From positions 62,001 to 126,000 of the forward strand of contig NZ_CH724168.1 in the NCBI RefSeq assembly GCF_000153285.1: DNA of 64,000 bases, read 5' to 3'. This document shows positions 15,960 through 24,410 of this stretch, piece after piece. Position 1 is the stretch's first letter; each line of letters opens with the position of its first letter. This DNA is from Synechococcus sp. WH 7805. GTDB taxonomy: Bacteria; Cyanobacteriota; Cyanobacteriia; PCC-6307; Cyanobiaceae. Below the pieces are notes generated by a model, which was not told the DNA's origin, ran no database searches, and worked only from the letters and a program-made list of their open reading frames with translations. The position numbers and the translations under genes are program-made.

Positions 15960-16595
15960 TCAGGTCCAGCGCACTGGATCCTTGGAGTTCAGATGCTGCA
16001 CATGATCGACGTCTCGATCGAGAAGATCGTGGCTGATCGTGAGGCAGATGCTGTCGAGGGGAAGGGAGAAGCTGCTTCCGTCGGAGTCGAACGGTCCTTC
16101 GACGTAAGCGCCGATGCGTTCCGCCATGAGGAACAGCAGCACAATCAGCACTCCACTGATGGGGTTCTGGTGCCTGGACCCGGGTTCGTGAAAGTACAGA
16201 AGCAGAAGCAATCCGAACAGCCAGGTGAGAAGGCGTACGAACACGTCATAAGACGCGGGCAGCGGTGTGTTGCGGATCCGTTCCAGTCCTCCGATGGCCT
16301 CCGTGCAGGCATTGGCCACCTGCATCAGCTGCAACCGTCCGAAACTGTCAATGTGCCCTTGGTGATAGAGGGCTCTGATCCATTCGGCCCGCTGCAGACA
16401 GAGCTGACGCAGGCTGCTGTTGCGGGGCAGCTTGAGGCCATCGAGAAGTCGTCCCTGCAGCTCTCTGAGTTCCCGATGCCAGAAATTACGCAGCTCGAAG
16501 TTCAGCTGCCACACCAGCGCTATCTGCAGCAGCACCAGGGGGTAGTCCCGGCGCCGCGTACTGGGCGGATGGCCGTAGTCACCGAGATCAATCAT
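15960..16595 (-). CDS. bestrophin-like protein lacking the N-terminal membrane half
   Basis: Encodes 211 residues. GGLERIRNTPLPASYDVFVRLL, a membrane pair, and GAYVEGPFDSDGSSFSLPLDSICLTI match the C-terminal half of UPF0187/bestrophin anion channels (typically about 300 residues). The first transmembrane segments and the RTNTAYxRFWE region usual for the family are absent from the start. No frame upstream obviously supplies them. It may be a short subfamily or a truncated gene. It is divergent from the Rieske gene, with start codons 62 bp apart. Confidence 0.7.
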   Translation of the reverse strand: MIDLGDYGHPPSTRRRDYPLVLLQIALVWQLNFELRNFWHRELRELQGRLLDGLKLPRNSSLRQLCLQRAEWIRALYHQGHIDSFGRLQLMQVANACTEAIGGLERIRNTPLPASYDVFVRLLTWLFGLLLLLYFHEPGSRHQNPISGVLIVLLFLMAERIGAYVEGPFDSDGSSFSLPLDSICLTISHDLLDRDVDHVQHLNSKDPVRWT

Positions 16596-16656
16596 GGTTT
16601 TGATGTCGCGGTCGCTCCTCCGAGACGGCGATCATGACTGCACTTGTGGCAAATCC

Positions 16657-17979
16657 ATGCATGCCAGCTGGACCGAGCAGTGGTGGCCGGTGGCTTATTT
16701 GCGTGATCTCGATCCGGGCAAGCCGCAACGCTTCACATTGCTGGAGAGGGACCTCGTTCTGTGGTGGGACGGTGTCAACAGCACCTGGCGCGCCTTCAAT
16801 GATGTCTGTCCGCACAGGCTGGTGCCCCTGAGCGAGGGGCGCATCAACTCCGCGGGCGATCTGGAGTGTCCTTATCACGGCTGGAGTTTCAACGGGGAGG
16901 GGCACTGCACCCGCATCCCCCAGATGGGGGATGCGGGTAGAGCCCGTGGCCGACGGTCCAACTGCGCCAGCCTGCCAACGCGCTCGGCCCAGGGGTTGCT
17001 GTTCGTTTGGAGTGGTGATCCGGAGAAGGCTGAGTCCAACGATCTGCCTCTGGTGCCTTCGCTTCAGGAAGAGGGGGATGGCTGGGCCGATGGGTGGATC
17101 GTGCAGGACACGTTTCGCGACTTGCCCATGGACGCGCTCACCCTGCTCGAAAATGTGTTGGATGTGAGCCATGTGCCCTTCACCCATCACAAAACCGTCG
17201 GAAAACGGGAGAACGCCGCTCCTGTGCTGGCTGTGATTCAGTCGGAGGATGACTCGGGTTTTGAAGCTGTCTGGGACGAGGGCCCCCGTCGGGGGCGGCT
17301 GGGTTCCCAGTTCACCCATTTCAAAGCTCCCCAGTTGATGTGGCACGACCTCGATGCCAAGGGGTTCGCGCGGATTCTCACCGTGGTGTACGCCGTGCCG
17401 ATTCGCCGCGGGCAGTGCCGTTTGTTCGCCCGGTTCCCGTTTCAGTTCAAGTCGGCGTTACCGAAGGTGGTGGTGGGTCTGCGCCCCCGCTGGCTGCAAC
17501 ACATCGGCAACCACAAAGTTCTGGAAGACGACCAGGTGTTTCTGCACTGGCAGGAACGGGTGCTGGAGTCTGCTGGCGGCAGCGCTGGCGCCGAACGCGC
17601 GTTTTTCCTGCCCACTGAAGCGGATGTGTATGTAGCAGCGTTGCACCGGTGGATCAACAACCATGGTGGAGAGCCCTTCGCCGGACAGCCGCTTCCTCCC
17701 AGGCAGGAGGTCGACGCTCTGATGGATCGTTATCACAGCCATACCGTGCATTGCCGCAGTTGTTCCCAGGCCTTGCGGTGGATTCGCATCGGGCAGCCGT
17801 GGTGCTGGGTCGTCCTCTGGACGGCTGCGGTGTTGATCGGTCTGGGGCAGATGGGCTGGTTGAGTGCCTGCGGAGCGCTGCTGGCCGTTTTCGCTGGTCT
17901 GCTTCTCCAGCGTCTGCGGCGTTGGGAGCGGGGTTTGACGGCCGGTGATGGGCTGGCGCCGCGCAATTATGGAACCTGA
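16657..17979 (+). CDS. Rieske oxygenase of the pheophorbide a oxygenase/Tic55 group
   Basis: Encodes 440 residues starting MHASWTEQWWPVAY; the longer frame from 16594 adds a poor leader. The Rieske [2Fe-2S] ligands are Cys51, His53, Cys71 and His74. The mononuclear iron motif is NVLDVSHVPFTHH (His172, His177). Near residue 380 an HCRSC CxxC precedes two C-terminal membrane helices, the layout of PaO, Tic55 and PTC52. Family members oxidise chlorophyll-derived rings at thylakoid or envelope membranes. The substrate here is unknown. A cupin gene follows 23 bp downstream. Confidence 0.9.
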   Translation: MHASWTEQWWPVAYLRDLDPGKPQRFTLLERDLVLWWDGVNSTWRAFNDVCPHRLVPLSEGRINSAGDLECPYHGWSFNGEGHCTRIPQMGDAGRARGRRSNCASLPTRSAQGLLFVWSGDPEKAESNDLPLVPSLQEEGDGWADGWIVQDTFRDLPMDALTLLENVLDVSHVPFTHHKTVGKRENAAPVLAVIQSEDDSGFEAVWDEGPRRGRLGSQFTHFKAPQLMWHDLDAKGFARILTVVYAVPIRRGQCRLFARFPFQFKSALPKVVVGLRPRWLQHIGNHKVLEDDQVFLHWQERVLESAGGSAGAERAFFLPTEADVYVAALHRWINNHGGEPFAGQPLPPRQEVDALMDRYHSHTVHCRSCSQALRWIRIGQPWCWVVLWTAAVLIGLGQMGWLSACGALLAVFAGLLLQRLRRWERGLTAGDGLAPRNYGT

Positions 17980-18002
17980 TTGATGACATCATCGGCTCGG
18001 AG

Positions 18003-18272
18003 ATGATCCGTGTGACCTCCCCCTGCCCTGACAGCGTGATCGTGGCGCTTGGGGTTCATGACTGGCCAGTCTGGGCCAGTGAAGTGAGTGAATTTCCCTG
18101 GCATTACGACCAGAGGGAAACCTGCCTGCTGTTGGAAGGCGATGTGACGGTCACTCCCGACTCCGGCGAGTCCGTGCACATCAAGGCGGGTGATCTGGTG
18201 GAATTCCCTGCCGGGCTCAGGTGTACGTGGACCGTGCATCAACCCGTGCGCAAGCATTACCAGTTCGGTTGA
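18003..18272 (+). CDS. cupin-domain protein
   Basis: Encodes 89 residues. WASEVSEFPWHYDQRETCLLLEGDVTVTPD and IKAGDLVEFPAGLRCTW match the small DUF861-type cupin (E-x-x-Y-x-L-x-G followed by G-D-x-x-x-x-P-x-G). It has few classic His ligands, so metal binding is uncertain. It may share the transcript of the Rieske gene. Confidence 0.85.
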   Translation: MIRVTSPCPDSVIVALGVHDWPVWASEVSEFPWHYDQRETCLLLEGDVTVTPDSGESVHIKAGDLVEFPAGLRCTWTVHQPVRKHYQFG

Positions 18273-18304
18273 ACGTTGGGCTCCTTGCTGACGCGCTGCA
18301 GTCT

Positions 18305-18553
18305 TCAGACATCCACATCGGCTCCCCACTGAGGTCGGCAGGGTCGCCAGCCCACCCTCAAAAGCTCTCTCCACAGCTGCTCCGCGGTTTCTCGCCGCAG
18401 GTGCACCCGGGTGGTCAGCAGAGGAGGCTGGTCTGGAAAAGGTCTCCCTGAATCCACGAACACGCGGGGGTCGCGGTTCCAGCTTTTTTCATCGGGATGG
18501 AAGCGCTTCGTGTTCTGGGTGCTTGGGTCCTGGATCCAGCCGTGACGGGGCAT
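18305..18553 (-). CDS. DUF1651 protein
   Basis: The start chosen is MPRHGWIQDPS; a longer frame to 18649 exists. GWIQDP, RFHPDEKSWNRDPRVFVDSG, PPLLTTRVHLRRETAEQLWRELLRVGW and PQWG give the DUF1651 order, a family almost confined to marine picocyanobacteria. Function unknown. It is convergent with the cupin gene and divergent from the alcohol dehydrogenase. Confidence 0.82.
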   Translation of the reverse strand: MPRHGWIQDPSTQNTKRFHPDEKSWNRDPRVFVDSGRPFPDQPPLLTTRVHLRRETAEQLWRELLRVGWRPCRPQWGADVDV

Positions 18554-18743
18554 CGCTTGCGGGGGGTGATCAGAGAAGCGCGCATCCACTCCTCCGCCTT
18601 GAACGGTGCGTAGGGCGAACTCGGAGCCATGGAGACGCTGCTGGTACACCTGTTCTAGGCAGGTAGTACAGATGTGTCAATGCGTTGTGGCGTTGTCCGT
18701 GTGGCACGACTAAAGACAGGGGAACACTGTTGCGGCTTTCGCT

Positions 18744-19736
18744 TTGATCTCCGTCTGGCAAGCACCGTCTGCAGGGGCCCCGCTTGAGTGCGCCCAGCGG
18801 CCTGCACTTCAACCTGTTGCTGATGAGCTGGTGCTGGAAGTGATGCACTGCGGCCTTTGCCACAGCGACCTATCGATGATCGGCAATCACTGGGGAGTGA
18901 GCCGCTATCCCTTGGTGCCAGGCCATGAAGTGATCGGCAGGGTCACGGCGGTCGGAGAGGGAGTGGATCCAGGCGTGATTGGTGAGGTCCGCGGTCTGGG
19001 CTGGATCAGCGGCAGCTGCAACCACTGCAGCCTCTGCCTTGGGGGTGATCAGAATCTCTGCAGCTCTCTGGAGGCCACGATCGTGGGGCGCCAGGGGGGA
19101 TTCGCCAGTCATGTTGTCGCTCGGCAGGACTGGACAATTCCGCTGCCAACCGGATTGGATCCGGCCGAAGCGGGTCCCCTGTTCTGCGGTGGCGTCACCG
19201 TGTTTGCGCCGCTTGTGGATGAGGCGGTGTCACCCACGGCCCATGTGGCCGTGGTCGGCATCGGCGGACTGGGCCATATCGCCTTGCAATTCGCGCGGGC
19301 TTGGGGCTGTGAAGTCACTGCGATCACCACCAATCCCGCCAAGACGGAACAGGCGCGCCGATTTGGAGCTCATCACGTGGAGGAACTGGAAGCGCTTTCC
19401 GATCTTCAGCGTCGGTTTGATCTAGTGATCAATACGGTCAACCATCCCCTCGACTGGAGTGCGGTGATGGCCTCCCTCAAGCCCCGGGGACGCTTGCATC
19501 AACTGGGAGCCGTGCTCGAGCCGATTCAGGTCGGCGCCTTCGATCTCATCTCTGCGCGGCGGTCGATCACCGGCAGCCCCACGTCCTCACCGGCCAGCCT
19601 CCTGAAGATGGTGGAGTTCTGCGTTCGCCACAACATCCTCCCCTTGGTGGAACATCTGCCAATGGATCAGGTGAATGTTGCGATTGAAAGACTTGCCAAG
19701 GGCGATGTGCGCTATCGCTTCGTGCTCGATGCGTGA
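18744..19736 (+). CDS. zinc-dependent alcohol dehydrogenase (CAD-like)
   Basis: Encodes 330 residues from a TTG start. CGLCHSDLSMI and PGHEVIGRV hold the catalytic zinc ligands (Cys, His-Glu), CNHCSLCLGGDQNLC the four structural-zinc cysteines, and VVGIGGLGHIALQFA the NAD(P) site. It belongs to the cinnamyl/benzyl alcohol dehydrogenase branch of medium-chain dehydrogenases; the preferred aldehyde is unknown. First gene of a plus-strand redox run (peroxiredoxin-like, PPOX, DUF3303, GST) with tight spacing. Confidence 0.93.
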   Translation: MISVWQAPSAGAPLECAQRPALQPVADELVLEVMHCGLCHSDLSMIGNHWGVSRYPLVPGHEVIGRVTAVGEGVDPGVIGEVRGLGWISGSCNHCSLCLGGDQNLCSSLEATIVGRQGGFASHVVARQDWTIPLPTGLDPAEAGPLFCGGVTVFAPLVDEAVSPTAHVAVVGIGGLGHIALQFARAWGCEVTAITTNPAKTEQARRFGAHHVEELEALSDLQRRFDLVINTVNHPLDWSAVMASLKPRGRLHQLGAVLEPIQVGAFDLISARRSITGSPTSSPASLLKMVEFCVRHNILPLVEHLPMDQVNVAIERLAKGDVRYRFVLDA

Positions 19737-19749
19737 ACCTGGAGGCGTT

Positions 19750-20496
19750 TTGAAGACAGGTATGAAAGCCCCCGATTCTTTGCTGGAGCGCATCGCCGAA
19801 GTTTCGGGCATGGGACGAGGCTGCCGGCGGCTGGTGGTGCTGCTCACTCAGCTCGGTGATTTCGACTCCCTGGAGTACGCCCAGGCTCTTGTTCCGGCTC
19901 TGCCCCAGCTGGATCAGGCGGGGATCCAGCTCTTGGCGATCGCCATCGGAGACCGGGAGGGCGCTGACCGGTTCTGCACATTCACCGGTTTTCCGAGCGA
20001 GCGGCTGCAGGTGGAGCCTGATGCTCGCCTGCACCAGGCCCTGGAGCTGTCTCCAGGGCTTCAGGCCCCAGGCGGAGCGTGGCCTTCCTTGCTGCTGATG
20101 TGTGCAGGCATCGGCTCTCCCGGCACCCTGGCTGAAGTTCTGCGTGGTTACACCGGCGATCGCACCGCGCCCCAACGTTTCAGCGACGATGACGTGATCA
20201 GCACCGGTGTGTTGCCGGCGATCCCCGCCGGACTGTTTCGCCGGGCCGGTGGCGGCGGGTTTCAACGACCGTTCGAATTGGCCACGGTGCGCCTGCGCAA
20301 CATGAATGAGGTTCTGCGCCACTGGGGCACGTATGTGCCCGACGATCGCTTCATCACCCAGCGGGGAGGCACGTTTCTGTTGGAGGAGGACGACTCCCTG
20401 CTGTACGTCCATCGGGACCGCGGCATTCTCGGGTTTTCCGAAACGATGAATCGTCCGCTGGCTTTTCTCGATCCCTGGATGCCAGATGCCGGTTGA
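19750..20496 (+). CDS. peroxiredoxin-like 2 (AhpC/TSA-related) protein
   Basis: Start taken at TTG 19750 because GGAGG lies 4 nt before it; ATG 19762 and ATG 19729 (overlapping the previous stop) are alternatives. RRLVVLLTQLGDFDSLEYAQAL followed by LLAIAIGDREGADRFC resembles the PRXL2/FAM213-type thioredoxin fold, but the usual CxxC or peroxidatic Cys motif is not evident near the first strand. The DRFITQRGGTFLLEEDDSLLYVHRDRGIL end is typical of the cyanobacterial group. Function inferred as redox-related. It overlaps the next gene by 11 bp. Confidence 0.7.
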   Translation: MKTGMKAPDSLLERIAEVSGMGRGCRRLVVLLTQLGDFDSLEYAQALVPALPQLDQAGIQLLAIAIGDREGADRFCTFTGFPSERLQVEPDARLHQALELSPGLQAPGGAWPSLLLMCAGIGSPGTLAEVLRGYTGDRTAPQRFSDDDVISTGVLPAIPAGLFRRAGGGGFQRPFELATVRLRNMNEVLRHWGTYVPDDRFITQRGGTFLLEEDDSLLYVHRDRGILGFSETMNRPLAFLDPWMPDAG

Positions 20497-21070
20497 TCCG
20501 AGCCATCCGGTTCCGTTGCCTCCCTGGCGGCCTTTGCTGCGGGGAGCCCGCCAGCGGGAGGGACGGGCTCCGGGGGCCAGCTGGCTCCAGTTGGCCAGCA
20601 TGGCGGCCGATGGCACGCCGCGGGTTCGCACGCTGGTGTTTCGCGGCTGGAGTGATGAGGGCGCCCTCGAGCTGCTCACCGATGCCCGCAGCGAGAAACC
20701 AGTTGAACTCAGAGGGCAGGGGCAGGTGGAGCTGTGTTGGTTGTTCCGCAAGGCCAGAGAACAGTTCCGTTTGCGTGGAGCCGCTCAGTTGTTCCGTGAT
20801 GGCGACGATCCGGAGGCTCTGAACGCCCACTGGCAGCGGTTGACGCCCGGAGGGCGCTCGGTCTGGGCCTGGCCGCATCCGGGGCAGCCCTTCGATTCGG
20901 CTGGCCCCTGGCCGCAGGAGGTCGCCGACGGGGCACCTCAGCCCCCGCACCTGGTGTTGATCCGCATTCAGATTCAGCGGGTGGAGCAGCTCGATCTCAA
21001 ACCCCATCCCCACCGGCGTCTCTGCTGGGATCGAGGCGAGGGTTGGGCCGAGCGACGGCTCAATCCCTGA
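20486..21070 (+). CDS. PPOX-type flavoprotein, Alr4036 family
   Basis: Encodes 194 residues starting MPVDPSHPVPLPPWRPLL. SWLQLASMAADGTPRVRTLVFRGW, LLTDARSEKPVELRGQGQVELCWLF and QFRLRGAAQLF match pyridoxamine-5'-phosphate-oxidase-like FMN proteins of the Alr4036 type. The C-terminal WDRGEGWAERRLNP matches the usual R-L-x-P end. Substrate unknown; not necessarily vitamin B6. It overlaps the previous gene by 11 bp (coupled) and the convergent 21060 gene by 11 bp. Confidence 0.85.
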   Translation: MPVDPSHPVPLPPWRPLLRGARQREGRAPGASWLQLASMAADGTPRVRTLVFRGWSDEGALELLTDARSEKPVELRGQGQVELCWLFRKAREQFRLRGAAQLFRDGDDPEALNAHWQRLTPGGRSVWAWPHPGQPFDSAGPWPQEVADGAPQPPHLVLIRIQIQRVEQLDLKPHPHRRLCWDRGEGWAERRLNP

Positions 21071-21545
21071 ACGTCCAGAGGGCGAGCCCACCACCCCGGC
21101 CCCGTGCCGCCAGCCAGCCGCCTGCATCCCTGTGGATCAAAGCGAAGAACGGCGTGCGCTTGGCGGCTGGAGCCGGCAGCGACCGTTGCAGCAGGGTGAT
21201 GGCGCCCAGCGTCAGCCTGACCTGCTCGAAGTGGAAGCTCAGCAGGGGTCTGCCTCCAGCCAGCTCCCCAGGTCCGTTGAACTGCAGGGCCAGGGCACCG
21301 AGGTTCACGGCGTTGCGCAAGCGCAGCCCTTTGTCGTCGGCCAGGCTGATCTCCAGAGAGGCGCCAAGGCTGCGCAGCAGCCATCCGCTCAGAGCGTTGG
21401 CGTCGCTTTGTCCCTTGGGCCAGATGGTCTGCAGCTGCCAGCAACCGATCAGGTCTTCGGCGTTGATTCCACTTCCCTGATGGCGAACCTGCCGCTCGCG
21501 CGTCAGCAGATCGTTCCCTGTCACGGTGGTGATCGGAATGGACAA
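21060..21545 (-). CDS. hypothetical protein, PAP/fibrillin-like composition
   Basis: Encodes 161 residues. CWQLQTIWPKG, LEISLADDKGLRLRNAVNLGALALQF and PLLSFHFEQVRLTLG suggest a beta-barrel like the plastid lipid-associated proteins, and the end WLAARGRGGGLALWTF resembles their closing strand. The match is by eye and weak. It is convergent with the PPOX gene. Confidence 0.5.
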   Translation of the reverse strand: MSIPITTVTGNDLLTRERQVRHQGSGINAEDLIGCWQLQTIWPKGQSDANALSGWLLRSLGASLEISLADDKGLRLRNAVNLGALALQFNGPGELAGGRPLLSFHFEQVRLTLGAITLLQRSLPAPAAKRTPFFALIHRDAGGWLAARGRGGGLALWTFRD

Positions 21546-21625
21546 GGAATTCTCGACGCTGTCGCCGACATGCTGTCGGATCGTGCGCAGGCGTGCTAAT
21601 CGGAAGCCTCTTCCTTAGCGATTTC

Positions 21626-21898
21626 ATGTTGTTCCTCATGCACTGGCAGTTCAAGACCGGCTATCACGAGAAGGCGGCTCGCAAGTTCCTGGAGACCGGT
21701 GCTCCTTTGCCGGCTTGCAAGTCGTGGAAGCGCTATCACGCACCCGGATCGGTTCAGGGCTGGATCCTGGTGGAAACCGATGATGCCGGCGTCTGCTACG
21801 AGCACGCCGCCGAATGGGCGGAATGCCTCGACTGGACCGTGACACCCGTGTTCACCGATGAACAGGCCGGTCCCCTGATGGGCAAGGTCTACAGCTGA
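21626..21898 (+). CDS. DUF3303 protein
   Basis: Encodes 90 residues from ATG 21626 (MLFLMHWQFKTGYHEKAARKF). PGSVQGWILVETDDAGVCYEHAAEWAECLDWTVTPVFTDEQAG matches the DUF3303 layout, a small dimeric ferredoxin-like fold of unknown role. It lies between the minus-strand 21060 gene and the GST gene, with no obvious operon partner other than GST, 66 bp downstream. A more distant relative is at 27026. Confidence 0.82.
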   Translation: MLFLMHWQFKTGYHEKAARKFLETGAPLPACKSWKRYHAPGSVQGWILVETDDAGVCYEHAAEWAECLDWTVTPVFTDEQAGPLMGKVYS

Positions 21899-21964
21899 TC
21901 GCACGGCTTGAGCCGTCGTTCGTCTCCGTCTTGCCGCCAAACTGCGGCAAGACCTGGGGGCGTG

Positions 21965-23215
21965 ATGACAGAGGACTCGGTGAAGGCGGAGGCGCTCTCC
22001 TGGGCTGCCCTCGAGGCTCTGGCACCGGCAGCAGCTGAGCGGGTGGAAGGCCCCACCAACGCCCAGGCCAGCTTGCGGCTGTTCGGGCACTCCGAGGCGG
22101 ACGTGCAGGTGACGTTGTTCCGGGACCACCACGCCTGGTGCCCTTACTGCCAGAAAGTCTGGCTCTGGCTTGAGCTGCGCCGGGTGCCGTACCGGATCCG
22201 CAAGGTCACCATGCGCTGTTATGGCCCGAAGGAGCCTTGGTTCACGGCCCTGGTTCCCTCCGGAATGCTGCCGGCCCTGGAACTCAATGGTCGCCTGATC
22301 ACCGAGAGCGATCGCATCCTCGAGGCCCTCGAACGCGCCTTCGGGCCGGTGGGAGCCGGCATGACGGACAGGCGTGTGAGGCGGTTGCGCGAACTGGAAC
22401 GGCTGCTGTTCCGTGCCTGGTGTGTCTGGCTCTGCTCTCCGGGCCTTCGCGAGGATCAGGAACGTCGCGCCCGGGACCAGTTCCAGCGGGTGGCCGCCCA
22501 GATGGAGGAGGCGATCGCTAGTGGTGGCGGACATTGGCTGGATCCCAATGATCCGATGGGGCCGATACCCGGCACCGCGGATCTGGTGTTCATTCCCTAC
22601 GTGGAGCGGATGAATGCATCACTGGCTTATTTCAAGGGGTTTGCTCTGCGTGAGGCCCATGGCGGCATCGACCGTTGGCTGTCAGCCCTCGAGCAGCTCG
22701 AGACCTACCGCGGCACCCAGAGTGATGTGCACACCCATGCGCATGATCTGCCTCCGCAAATGGGCGGATGCTGGTCGGATGGCAGTGCCCAGCAGCAGCG
22801 CATGGCCGCGGCAGTCGATCACGGTGAGGGGCTAGGTGCCCTGGAATGTCGCTGGTCACCCTCTCCAGGGGAGGTGACCCCCCAGGCCAGAGCCCTGGAG
22901 CGGGTGCTGCGCCATCGCAGCACGCTGCTGGCACGCAGCCCTCTCGGGGAGGCCTTTGATCAGCCCTTGCGCGCGGCACTCACGACGCTGATCGCTGGGA
23001 CCTCTGTGATGCCAGCTCCGGGGTCAGCCGCAGCTCTGCGCTATCTGCGGGATCGCATCTCTGTGCCCCGCGACATGCCTCTGCACAGCGCCCGCTTCTT
23101 GCGACAAGCTCTGGAAAGCACGGCGTCTCTGGCAGGAGTTGATCAGCCGTCTCCGCTGCCGTTTGAGCATCGCTTCGATCAGGATCCAAGGCCGTTTGTC
23201 AGCTCGGGCACCTGA
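21965..23215 (+). CDS. glutathione S-transferase family protein
   Basis: Encodes 416 residues from ATG 21965. The thioredoxin-like N-terminal domain has CPYC at 59-62 (VTLFRDHHAWCPYCQKVW), then VPSGMLPALELNGRLITESDRILEALE, the GSH-site cis-Pro and Ser region. A helical domain and a long C-terminal extension follow, making it about twice the usual GST length. CPYC is typical of omega/glutaredoxin-like GSTs that reduce disulfides or dehalogenate rather than conjugate. It ends before a 7-bp hairpin at 23221. Confidence 0.88.
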   Translation: MTEDSVKAEALSWAALEALAPAAAERVEGPTNAQASLRLFGHSEADVQVTLFRDHHAWCPYCQKVWLWLELRRVPYRIRKVTMRCYGPKEPWFTALVPSGMLPALELNGRLITESDRILEALERAFGPVGAGMTDRRVRRLRELERLLFRAWCVWLCSPGLREDQERRARDQFQRVAAQMEEAIASGGGHWLDPNDPMGPIPGTADLVFIPYVERMNASLAYFKGFALREAHGGIDRWLSALEQLETYRGTQSDVHTHAHDLPPQMGGCWSDGSAQQQRMAAAVDHGEGLGALECRWSPSPGEVTPQARALERVLRHRSTLLARSPLGEAFDQPLRAALTTLIAGTSVMPAPGSAAALRYLRDRISVPRDMPLHSARFLRQALESTASLAGVDQPSPLPFEHRFDQDPRPFVSSGT

Positions 23216-23220
23216 TCGGG

Positions 23221-23245
23221 TCCCCACGATCAAGCAAGGTGGGGA
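23221..23245 (+). terminator. candidate terminator hairpin
   Basis: TCCCCAC (23221-23227) pairs with GTGGGGA (23239-23245), followed by a pyrimidine-rich stretch rather than a clean U run. It lies just after the GST stop. Confidence 0.5.
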
Positions 23246-23266
23246 GCCTTCTTACTCGATGCTCCG

Positions 23267-23590
23267 ATGGCTGGAGATGGATTCGGAGCGACAGGCTCCT
23301 CTGCAGCTGGCGCCAAGCGCAGCAGCTCTAAACGCAAGCCCCGGCAGTCGAATCATCAGCGGGAACGCTGTCCCCTCGGTCGGGATCCCGGCTTCGAGGC
23401 GATCTGTGCCCGCCAGACCCTCGGCTTGGCCTTGTCCGGTCGCCTGACAGAGCAGGCTGTGAAGCGGGCGCACAAAGCCTTGGCTGTTCAGCATCACCCC
23501 GACAAAGGCGGTGATCCCGAGATGATGACCAAGCTCAACAACGCCCGCGATCTGCTCCTGGAGCCAGAAATGGAGGCAATCACTGTTTGA
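23267..23590 (+). CDS. J-domain protein
   Basis: Encodes 107 residues. After a basic, Ser-rich N-terminus it has a short C-terminal J domain with AVQHHPDKGGDPEMMTKLNNARDLL, which includes the HPD tripeptide needed to stimulate DnaK ATPase. There is no Gly/Phe region, zinc finger or substrate domain. It presumably recruits DnaK to an unknown target. The stop overlaps the TTG start of the broken dehydrogenase gene downstream. Confidence 0.85.
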   Translation: MAGDGFGATGSSAAGAKRSSSKRKPRQSNHQRERCPLGRDPGFEAICARQTLGLALSGRLTEQAVKRAHKALAVQHHPDKGGDPEMMTKLNNARDLLLEPEMEAITV

Positions 23591-24410
23591 CGGTCACAGT
23601 CGCTCTTCTTGGCACCGGTCTGCTCGGTTCCGCCATCGCCAGCCGTCTGCTTGCGGTGGGCTGCTCTCTGCGGGTGCCCAGTGCTTCGACAACCCGGCCC
23701 AAGCTATCGCTGGGGCCAGCACGGTGATCACCGTGCTGCGGGATGGTCCCGTGACGTCTGAGGTGGTGGCCTCGCTTGGTGCCCTGAATCAGAGCTGTGT
23801 GATGCCTATGGGCACCATGGGCATCAGCGAAAGTGTGGCTCTGGAGGCCCAGGTGCTGCATCAAGGCGGTCTGTATCTAGAGGCGCCAGTTCTGGGAAGT
23901 CGTCCTGAGGCACTGGCTGGACGCCTGCTCGTGATGGCTGGCGGAGAGCAGGCGGTGTTTGATCAGCAGCACGTCCTGCTCAGCCACCTTGCTGAAGAGC
24001 CGAAGCGAATGGGCCCTGTGGGAACCGGGGCAGCGTCGAAACTCGCGCTCAACCAACTGATCGCCAGCCTCACCCATGGCTATTCGTTGGCCTTGCGATT
24101 GGTTCAGGCCTCCGGTCTGGACGTTGACAGTTTCATGGATGTGCTGCGTCCGTCGGCGCTGTATGCGCCGACGGTGGACAAGAAGCTCAAGCGGATGCTG
24201 GCCCACGACTACAGCGATCCCAACTTCAGCACCAGCCTTCTGCGCAAGGATCTGAACCTGTTTTTGCGGGAGGCAAACTTGGCTGGAGTGAATGCCGACG
24301 CTCTGGAAGGACTGTCTTCTTTGCTGATGCGTGCGGAAGGAACGGATCTGGACGCTGGTGATTACAGCGCCCTGTATGAGCTCACCGCCGCTGAATCGCC
24401 CCTCAGCTGA
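23587..24410 (+). pseudogene. beta-hydroxyacid dehydrogenase (HIBADH/GLYR1 family) broken by deletion and frameshift
   Basis: From TTG 23587 one frame reads MTVTVALLGTGLLGSAIASRLLAVG, the Rossmann GxGxxG start, and closes at TGA 23725. The rest of the enzyme is in another frame, recognisable from about 23665 (LLSAGAQCFDNPAQAIAGAST) and open to 24410 (GTGAASKLALNQLIA, the family Gly-Lys helix). Between the halves some 12-16 residues normally following the first alpha helix are missing, so a deletion of about 40-50 bp that is not a multiple of three joined them near 23667. The second half could start at GTG 23724 but would lack the NAD site. Pseudogene, or assembly error. Confidence 0.75.

Noticed and set aside
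18664-18680. Possible LexA-like box (AGTACAGATGT) before the alcohol dehydrogenase
   Set aside because: The second half-site fails the consensus (GTGTC), so only a half-site is present.
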